Source: Phlyctochytrium arcticum (Eukaryota; Chytridiomycota; Chytridiomycetes; Chytridiales; Chytridiaceae). Taken from it: a DNA stretch of 64,000 nucleotides. The notes beneath the pieces were generated by a model. The model was not told the origin of the DNA and did no database searches. It was given only the letters and a program-made list of their open reading frames with translations. Every line of letters starts with the position of its first letter. Position 1 is the stretch's first letter. The stretch is from the NCBI GenBank assembly GCA_025602905.1, contig JAHLKI010000020.1:310001-374000 (forward strand), given 5' to 3'. Positions 56,693 through 64,000 of the stretch are shown here, piece by piece. The translations under genes were made by a program, and so were the position numbers.

Positions 56693-57296
56693 TTATCACC
56701 AATCAATTCAAACAATTATTGTAAAAGTTGTTAAGTTGTTCAAGATGTTTCGTATATCGCTTTAGATCTGATGTATCGAATACATCGTGGGGATAAACTT
56801 CCCGCTTTAGTGACGTTTTTTTGGGTTAACCTTCCAGTGAATAAATACCCAAAACTTTTGAATTTGAACAAGGTTAACCGAAAAAATCTACCCTGGTTAA
56901 GGCCTAGTTGTTAGTAGGATAACCATTTTTTCCAGTGTTGCGAGACGATTTTCAACAAAGGGAAAAAACTATGGCTGAAAGTAATGGAACGGAAATGAAT
57001 GAAGTTGGGGCTCCAATATTAATAATTTCCACGCCAGAGTTGGCAGTGGCGCAGGCGCTGAAGAACTGGGCTTTTGGGCTGGGTTTTGTCGCCGACAAGT
57101 ACTGCACACCTCGGATAGAGAGATCTGTTTTTCTGCATAGGCGACTATACGTACGGGGACGGCGACGACGAGAGCAACCATCAGTGTAGTGGGACTGCTG
57201 AGGACCGGATACTCTGAGAGGGAGTCGGACTGCAGACGAGTGTGAAGGAGTCGGAGTCAGGGCGACGACGAATTGAAGGAAGGAAGACGACGTAGA
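56693..57296. other. Intergenic, AT-rich then coding-poor
   Basis: About 600 bases with GGTTAACC-type motifs around 56825-56875. No gene supported. Confidence 0.4.
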
Positions 57297-58652
57297 ATGC
57301 TCATCAAACAGATCCAACGGTTCTGCAAAAAGTTACGGAAACCAGGCTCGGATGTCGTGTCTGCTGCTGTAGCGGCCGCCTCAACGTCTCGGCCCAGTCT
57401 GACCTTGACCATCGGATCTTCCGCTCGGCCAGACAGTGTTGTCGTGCATGACGACCAGGAGGATGAGATGAGGGCATATACCCCCGTGTTTCTGAACCGC
57501 TCAGGAATGGACTCGGTGCATTCGGGGTTGAGCAATGCGACGACTACCCAACAAGTAGCCGCGAGCAGTACCAAAGCTCTGTCCTGCCGAACGCTCATGA
57601 TCAATAACACTACACCAACGGCGACGACGACCACAAGCACCACCACAACGACTTTGGCAGCAGCAGAGATGGGGTATGCTCCTTCACGGGCCAACAAGTC
57701 TATTGATATATCCCGACCACCCTTTGTACCCCACCCCCATCATCGGCTTCAACAACACGCCCCCGCTCGTCGATCAATGGATGTCATCCCACCTCCCCCC
57801 ACTCGTCCCGTCCAGCTGTCCCGTACATCAGGCTCTTTTCCCCCCTACACACCTTCGCCCGCTATAAACATTCGCTCGACTCACAAGAACAATTCATCAT
57901 CCAACCTCCTTCTCGCATCATCAGCATCATCGCAACACCCCACTCTGTTTTCGTCGTCTCCAAAGGCAATGATGACGCCTTTGCCCAAACGGTTTGGCGA
58001 GTCAGCCACCCGTCACACTGACTTCTGTCTCGGAACACTTGGATGCCCAAATGGAAGCATTGGATTGCGTATTTTCCAAAATCAGAGCTGCACAAAACCT
58101 CAAAAAGGAGGATTTACAGTCTCAACAACTTGGACAGCAGCAGCAACAACAACAACAGGATCATCGACAAGCGTTGGTTGAGTCGCCAATCCCCTATCAA
58201 GAACCATCACCACCCGCTGACCCACACCCATTACCCCTCCTTCTCCCCCATCAAACAAATCATTGTCGTCCTATTACGCTCTTGCCCGTCGGTCTATGGA
58301 AGATTGCACTCTAACTCGTCGTTCATCCGCCCGGTTCCAACGCCCCCGCCCCAACTTGTACACCAACACCATCCCATCCCCAGGCGAACACCAGCACCCC
58401 CCACCCCCACCCCCCAAAACTCACACAACAGTCCGATCTCTCCCGCGCCCCCACTCAACATTCGCTCTCCCCCCACCAACAAAAACAATCCACATGCACC
58501 CATCACCCCCACCCACCCCAACCAAACACCGCGCCGACTCTGGCTTTCATAAAAACGAGCTGGACTGTCTCCTCGAAGACATGCAGGCCCTTAGTCTAGA
58601 GCAGATTGTGCGAAAGTACCAGGCTGCCGGACGCGATATGCGGGGTTTGTAA
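57297..58652 (+). pseudogene. Low-complexity protein gene interrupted by frame changes
   Basis: Coding-like sequence runs in three successive frames: 57297 to about 57990 (MLIKQIQRFCKKLRKPG, Thr runs, Pro-rich), about 57992 to 58255 (TSVSEHLDAQMEALDCVFSK, a Gln run), and about 58250 to 58652 (SYYALARRSMEDCTLTRR, ending LLEDMQALSLEQIVRKYQ). The first and last segments look conserved. I could not find consensus introns that join the frames, so either the gene is frameshifted, the homopolymer-rich sequence has errors, or introns are atypical. No domain recognised. Confidence 0.45.
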
Positions 58653-59626
58653 TGGACTTCCCTTTTTCTTATTGAGTACATTACGTATGACATTTTTTTC
58701 TCTGTATATCTTGGACCTTGTTCGGTTTCTATACATATGTATTTATACGATCGATTTATTCTATTGATGGATGGACGCACGCGTCTACTTTGACTGAGTA
58801 AAGTGCTGCTGGGATGTGTGTTGCGAGTGCGAGCTGGAAAATTCATATCAAACACCCTCGGCCAACTACCGGGTGACAAGTGGACTGCGCAGCAACTTGC
58901 ATTCCATTGACTCACCTGTCTCTTCTCGGGGTTCGAAGCATACATGTAGCTTGAGAGAGTGGAAGGGAATGAATACATTATGGCTAACCAACCCGAGTAA
59001 CGGTTCGCTTCGCATCGCGGGTTTTTGTTGATAGCGTTTGATACAGTAGATCGTAAGCGGGCAGCGTCATCGGTATACCTTTGATATGGTAGAGACAGCA
59101 AACGGCCGGTTTGGCCATCAGAGTAACGGTGACGGAACGACGGCAATATGTGCGTTCCTTGGAAGAGGGATATTATCGTTGTCGATCTAATGACAACACT
59201 GCTACAAAACTGCATACTAACAGAGACTTGAACCCGCTTTCCAATTGTTTCAATCACTCGGTGAATGTACCTTGAAGGCACCGCTATTGCAAGAAATCAT
59301 GCCCCTATGTAACCATCTTCCCATGTTGCTGTCTCCACTGGGTGTGAGACTAACTTTACTGCGCAACTACCTTGTTCGGGATGCAAATATTCCACTGCAG
59401 CTTGTGACAGAGTCTTGAATTTTGTAGTTAATTCCTTAAACTGCTCTTACCAACGTCGTCTTACCATCATTCTATGCCGAGGTTTATAGCAGCCACCTGG
59501 ACGGAGAGTGCATACCATCGCGACATACCGCATCATATTTGGAATTTCAGAATCTAGCGACAACATCATTCAGGCAAACCCGTATCAATTTAAAAGGCAT
59601 GTTTAGAGATGGGAAAGATGTATCTA
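58653..59626. other. Intergenic
   Basis: About 970 bases. A long minus-strand open frame overlaps here (58547-59281) but has random-looking composition. No RNA gene: a GGTTCAAGTCTC-like box near 59221-59235 (minus) lacks a pairing T stem. Confidence 0.4.
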
Positions 59627-60028
59627 CTAAAAGAGCCGAATGAGCTTATTCCATAAAAAGAATTTTTGCTTCCTCACAAATGAAGACTCCTCATTCGGAG
59701 CATATTTCAACAACTCCTTGTTTTTATTCAAAATCGGAAGAGTCTTGTGAATGAATACTTGATACTCCTCACGCAAAGCGTCACAGACCGGATCATCAGA
59801 CGAGCGACAAAATTGGGCAACCGGCATAAAGGAAGGCTCCAACTTTTTGACCTCGGATTCAAGCTCGGCCATGTTTTTATCCGCTACTGACATGGCTCGA
59901 AAGACTTCCTTGCTGACTGGAAGATGCATGATATCGAGAACTTGTCGATCCAGGATCAGTGACCCCGCGGAGATCTTCTTCATCGCAGACACGAAATCTT
60001 GGACAAAGTGTGTCGTGATTTGAGCCAT
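59627..60028 (-). CDS. Hypothetical helical protein
   Basis: Intact frame of 133 aa from ATG at 60028, predicted mainly alpha-helical (AMKKISAGSLILDRQVLDIM, AELESEVKKLEPS), with two cysteines and a basic C-terminus. No signal peptide, no introns, and no family recognised. It lies in the repeat-rich part, so it may belong to an element. Confidence 0.45.
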   Translation of the reverse strand: MAQITTHFVQDFVSAMKKISAGSLILDRQVLDIMHLPVSKEVFRAMSVADKNMAELESEVKKLEPSFMPVAQFCRSSDDPVCDALREEYQVFIHKTLPILNKNKELLKYAPNEESSFVRKQKFFLWNKLIRLF

Positions 60029-60873
60029 GGTTGCCGTCCGTTATGCTCTCAATCTGTTATTGTCAACCAACCTGTTTTCTGCAAAATGTGCAGTTTTAGT
60101 TTCCACTCATTACACTGGTGTAATCGCTCGAGTACCATCAAAGCCTATGAGACTTCTACTTGTTTCCGTTTCCGTAAGCGAGCGGAGAAGTGTATTGAGG
60201 AGAGCTAGTGTCGTCTTCGCCCCGAATCTGATGGACGAACAGGAGCGGCTGTCCTTCTATTCCTCCTTATATGCGCTCTGCCAAATTCCGTAGGTGTGCC
60301 CATAGCGACGGTCCAGTCATGCGCCTTCGGAGCAGGCTCCGATGGATACCTATGGTGGTCACTTTGCCCAGAAAATACACAAATGGCAAAGGTCAAGCGC
60401 GGCACACACAAGGTCTCCACAGCTGCTACAAAGGGTCCGTCGTTCAACACACACAATGCTCCCACCGACGCACACAAGGTACTGGTTTTGCCGACAGGAG
60501 GGCCTACTTTCGGTACATATGAGTCATTTTCCAGTGGCAAAGGTCTCTTTGGGGATGGCAAAGGTCGCCTTCCCGATGGCAAAGGTCAAAGGTCGTCTGC
60601 TCGCAAAATGGCAACGGTTCGGTAGGTGCACAACTCTCTCGTTTGTGGGTGAAAATATCTTTCCATCTTTAGTGGGCTGCTCAAAATTTGTCATACCATA
60701 TCCGTTGGAAGGAACGCCAGCTTGCATTTCCGGAGGTTTTTCAACACGCACGCAGTCCCATTCGAATCGAAAGCTCCTAAGGAAGTCCTGGAAGACATCA
60801 GGGTACCATCACCTCGTAAGCCCATTAGCATATCATCACCGTCACGGAGAGAAAGTGCCCAGAGCTTTCGGCG
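60029..60873. other. Spacer upstream of the integrase gene with short repeats
   Basis: No gene supported. At 60528-60600 a GGCAAAGGTC motif with GATGGCAAAGGTC spacing recurs several times, and ATGGCAAAGGTC also occurs near 60382. The right part is presumably the integrase promoter. Confidence 0.4.
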
Positions 60874-62849
60874 ATGAGTGACAGTGACCAAGAAGAGGAC
60901 TTTCAATTGGAGGACGAGTTTCACGATTTTGAGGACACCGATTTTGATCCTTCGACTCTACCACATATCTCGGAAGGAGAGCCACTTCCTTTTTACGACC
61001 TATTGAACGAAGTGGCGGAGGATATCGTAAAATGTGATTATGCAATGAGGCACTGTGCTCCAAATGACGGCCATACTATCGTTCGATGTCACAGCAGCAT
61101 CCGCTTAACCATGCGCGATATCATAAACATCATGATAAGGTAAAGGAAAGCGGAAACCCCTTTGCGACCAGAGCCTCACAGCGAACCTGTTCCTCGATGT
61201 AGATTTTCGGACTGTCAGCACCCTACTCTCTCTAATGATCCACGAGAGAAACGGCAGCAAGTCGTTCGTGAAATGGAAGGGTTGCTGCAGTATGCACAAA
61301 GGGTGTTTCAACAAGCAAAAAGCAGACTGGACGTATTAGTGGTTGCATACGAGTGCGGAACGGACGGCCAAGGGAATGCGTTTGATCATATGTCGACTAT
61401 CCAGATCGGCCTCAGAAACAGCGGGCTCAAAGGGCGACCGAAATATATTCTGCCGACTACATGGATTTACACCCTTCTTCAGTTTGGATACACCCAGATC
61501 AACATAGCGGCAAAACTTCGCATCTCCCGCGAGACATTGAGGGTTCATTTGAGGGCAGAAGATTTGTTGCCCAAAGATCGCAAGGCATTCACGGACGATG
61601 AGTTGGAATGGATTATTTACGGGTTGAGAACATTCATGGGCAATGCCGCAACAATGGGATCTATGTTCCTGCAAGGTACGGTAATTGCTCAGGCCCCATC
61701 CGATTCCTTTTCAAGTATTTACAATTAGTCACCAGGAGTCCTTCGGAGCCGCTTTGGGATCAAGCTCAGTATCAGGAAAATCAAGGAGATCTCCCGCAGA
61801 GTGGATCCGAGAGGGGCTCAATCTCGACTGCGGAGAGTCGTGAAGCGGAGAGTGTACCAAGTAAGTTGAATTAATAGCAATTTCGAATCTACAGCAATAT
61901 TTGTGTTCGCCAAGCGTCGTTGCTGACCGGTCTATAGGTTGCAGGTCCTTTCAGCCTGTTTCACATTGACGGATGGCACAAACTGAAGGAATACCGGCTG
62001 GTGGTCCATGGCTGTATAGACGGTTATACACGTTACATCCTGTACATGATATGCGCTACCAACCACCGAGCCGATACGGTACTACAAATCTTTGTGAAGC
62101 ATGTCTTGGATACCTTCGGAATGTGTCCCAGCCGCGTCCGAGGAGACTACGGTGGGGAAAATAACGGGGTCGAGGATTTGATGATAGAACTGCGAGGCGT
62201 CGGGCGCGGATCCTTCATTCGTGGGGGCAGTTGCAACAACCAGAGGATTGAACGTACATGGGGAGATGTGAATGCAGCCGTGGGAGTTCAGTTTTACCGA
62301 ACCTGTTTCTTTCTACAACAACATCGGGTGCTCAACCCGGATGATGAAGTGGACTTGTACTGCTTGCATACGGTGGGTTCTCGCCGTCTCAAGTTCTTAT
62401 GGCTCGAGGTTGATTCAAAAGCATCTGATATTTGTTCTACCTTTCCTCTATAGACATTTGTTCCTTACATCAATTATTCACTGAAGATGTTCGTCGATGG
62501 CTTTAATCAACATTACAACAGGAAATTGCAGGGTAGACCAGACGATATCCTCAGGCGCTTTGTGGCGCAAAAAAAGGTGGACGCCGGTGGAGATATCGAT
62601 ATACACGCTGATGACGATACCATTGCATTTGTGGACCCCGCCGCATTCGCATCCACCTTCGACCGACATGGGCAGCCTCATCTGGAATATGAGCCGGTCA
62701 CGGAATTCTTACCGCAAGCGGTGAAAGAAACTCTGTTGACGGGGGTGGACCATCACCCATGGCAGTTGGGGGCCGACGAGCAGATGCGGACATACTGCAG
62801 ATTCAGGGAGGCTGTACGAAACTATCTTCATGACAACTCCTCTCTGTAA
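60874..62849 (+). mobile_element. Five-exon DDE integrase gene (retroviral-integrase-like core)
   Basis: Exons 60874-61139, 61203-61675, 61736-61860, 61938-62372 and 62454-62849 join in phase to 564 aa with no stops. An acidic N-terminus precedes a helix-turn-helix part (INIAAKLRISRETLRVHLRA, then ISRRVDPRGAQSRLRR). The rve-type catalytic core has the DDE residues in FHIDGWHKLKEYRLVVHGCI, RVRGDYGGENNGV and NNQRIERTWGDVN. It ends CLHTTFVPYINYSLKMFVDG and a His/Asp-rich C-terminus. It belongs to the broadly spread 'integrase core domain' family of fungi and animals. Splicing makes the SRRVDP block and the CLH...PYIN block contiguous, which supports the model. Terminal repeats were not found, so it may be an element or a domesticated gene. 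Confidence 0.85.
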
Positions 62850-63696
62850 ACACTGTCTTGAAGTAGGATGGTGAAGGCGGAACTTTGGAGGAGACTCGCG
62901 ACTTCGTTTACTTAGAGTTTTCTGTAGTAGAACTGGACTTGCTGGTCTCCTTTGAGGATTCAACACCACCCCTCCGTGAAGTAGCGCAGGTTCAAGTTTG
63001 TGACAACTCGGCTCGTCAGTATCTTTATTACATTTTTGATTCACGCGTCGCGTACTAGTTCCTATTATTGGCTATTATTGGCTGTTGACCGTCCTTTACC
63101 TGAGGTAGTTAGCGGTAGCTTTTGTACCTAGCTACTCACTTTATATGACTCAAGTCTTCTGGACATCCCCTCCTACTCCTTTAGCATTACTTTACGCCTA
63201 GTACTTCATTCAATAAATTATAGTTTTGCTCAACAACCCTGAACCAACGAGTCCTGTTATAAAGTTGCAGTGATAGACTCGAAAAAACGAGCTACGAGTC
63301 GTTATGTTTGGGACATTTCACTACTAAGCTAATCAAAGGTGAACAGCTGAAAATGTCCAACCGTAACGCTCGATACTACGACCTTATTCAGCGTCGATTT
63401 TAAGTAAAGTCAAACGATTCGCAGTAAGAAAGTATACCCTATACATCAAACATCGGTCCAATAAAGAATACGCCTCTACGGCTAACAAGCATCAAATATC
63501 GGTCCAATAAAGAATACGCCTCTACAATAACAAACATCAAATATCGGTTCAATAAAGAATACGCCTCTACGACTAACAAACATTAAATATCGGTCCCATA
63601 AAGAATACGCCTCAACGACTAACAAACATCAAATCTCGGTCCAATGGAGAGTACGCCTCTACGACTAAAAAGCACTATATAACTACAAACAAGGGT
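62850..63696. other. Spacer containing a 46-bp tandem array
   Basis: Follows the integrase stop. No gene; the notable content is the tandem array at 63440-63675. Confidence 0.5.
63440..63675. repeat. 46-bp tandem repeat, five copies
   Basis: The core CGGTCCAATAAAGAATACGC recurs at about 63454, 63500, 63545, 63591 and 63637, a period of 45-46 bases, joined by CTCTACGACTAACAAACATC and similar. Copies differ by one to four bases, with the outer ones most diverged. Confidence 0.92.
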
Positions 63697-64000
63697 TCAC
63701 TTGGCGTTGAAGCTCAATACGCCCTGTTTCCCAAACCCCGTCATATACGCGTCCCAGCAGTTCAACAAGTCTGCGGGATTCTCGAAGTTGCGGCCCAGAA
63801 TCAGACGTCGACTGCAGGTGTTGGTCTTTGGAGCATTCTCATCCCTCTTAGCCAACCGCTTCCCTTCATCGAATGCTTTGTTGACCGCATTGACACACTC
63901 CGCGTTGTCCATCCCTCCAGGGTATTGATCGACGATGTGAGCATACCTGTGAACCTTCGAACTTTCCTCCCATTGTAGCTCCAAGGCGGCCAACCGCAAT
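63697..64000 (-). CDS. Partial hypothetical protein running off the window
   Basis: Minus-strand frame open from the window edge to a stop at 63697, about 100 residues. It has a helical region (NAVNKAFDEGKRLAKRDE), two to three cysteines and the end CWDAYMTGFGKQGVLSFNAK. The start is outside. No family recognised. Confidence 0.45.
   Translation of the reverse strand, partial: LRLAALELQWEESSKVHRYAHIVDQYPGGMDNAECVNAVNKAFDEGKRLAKRDENAPKTNTCSRRLILGRNFENPADLLNCWDAYMTGFGKQGVLSFNAK

Noticed and set aside
58547..59281. 244-codon minus-strand open frame
   Set aside because: Composition looks random, it overlaps the 3' end of the plus-strand coding sequence, and it has no domain or intron logic.
59215..59295. 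tRNA on the minus strand suggested by GGTTCAAGTCTC
   Set aside because: The bases either side of the T loop do not pair and there is no A box at the right distance.
63440..63675. CRISPR array
   Set aside because: The units are contiguous tandem repeats with no unique spacers, in a eukaryotic genome.

Overview
This is nuclear DNA of a fungus, most likely a zoosporic (chytrid-type) one. Nearly every gene is split by short GT-AG introns. Genes typical of fungi are present (Spg1/Tem1 GTPase, bZIP factor, HRI-type eIF2-alpha kinase, mitochondrial DSS1 exonuclease). A MAK/ICK-type ciliary kinase and a family of coiled-coil class III nucleotide cyclases point to a flagellated life stage. The lineage is inferred from gene content; no marker gene fixes the species. 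Gene models were built by hand by joining reading frames at intron borders that keep the frame and family motifs.

Left part (1-17.6 kb): a MAK/ICK kinase; a small mitochondrial PPR-like protein; septation GTPase Spg1; a secreted ML-domain lipid-binding protein; a truncated inverted copy of the kinase 5' end (7877-8721); a secreted low-complexity protein; a bZIP factor; and a canonical poly(ADP-ribose) glycohydrolase.

Middle part (17.6-48 kb): a GPI-anchored-type surface protein; a GAPDH paralogue that resembles the bacterial ArsJ-associated (arsenic-resistance) type, lying between two copies of a 240-bp direct repeat; a small gene with an in-frame stop; then the most striking block, three paralogous coiled-coil nucleotide cyclases (23.95-32.2 kb). 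Two of these are divergently transcribed and have lost complementary halves of the catalytic site, as expected for obligate heterodimer partners. The third keeps a complete guanylyl-cyclase-like site. Housekeeping genes follow: HRI kinase, mL49, Snu23/ZMAT2, an endoglycoceramidase-like GH5 enzyme, and DSS1 divergent from stomatin-like protein 2 (both mitochondrial). A secreted cysteine protein ends the block.

Right part (48-64 kb) is repeat-rich and mobile: an intact transposase-like gene and a broken relative, a 419-bp foldback element, two copies of a perfect 67-bp palindromic element (one splitting a zinc-knuckle codon block, one joining the broken transposase to a giant-virus-like D5 helicase fragment), a frameshifted low-complexity gene, an intact five-exon DDE integrase gene, and a 46-bp tandem repeat array.
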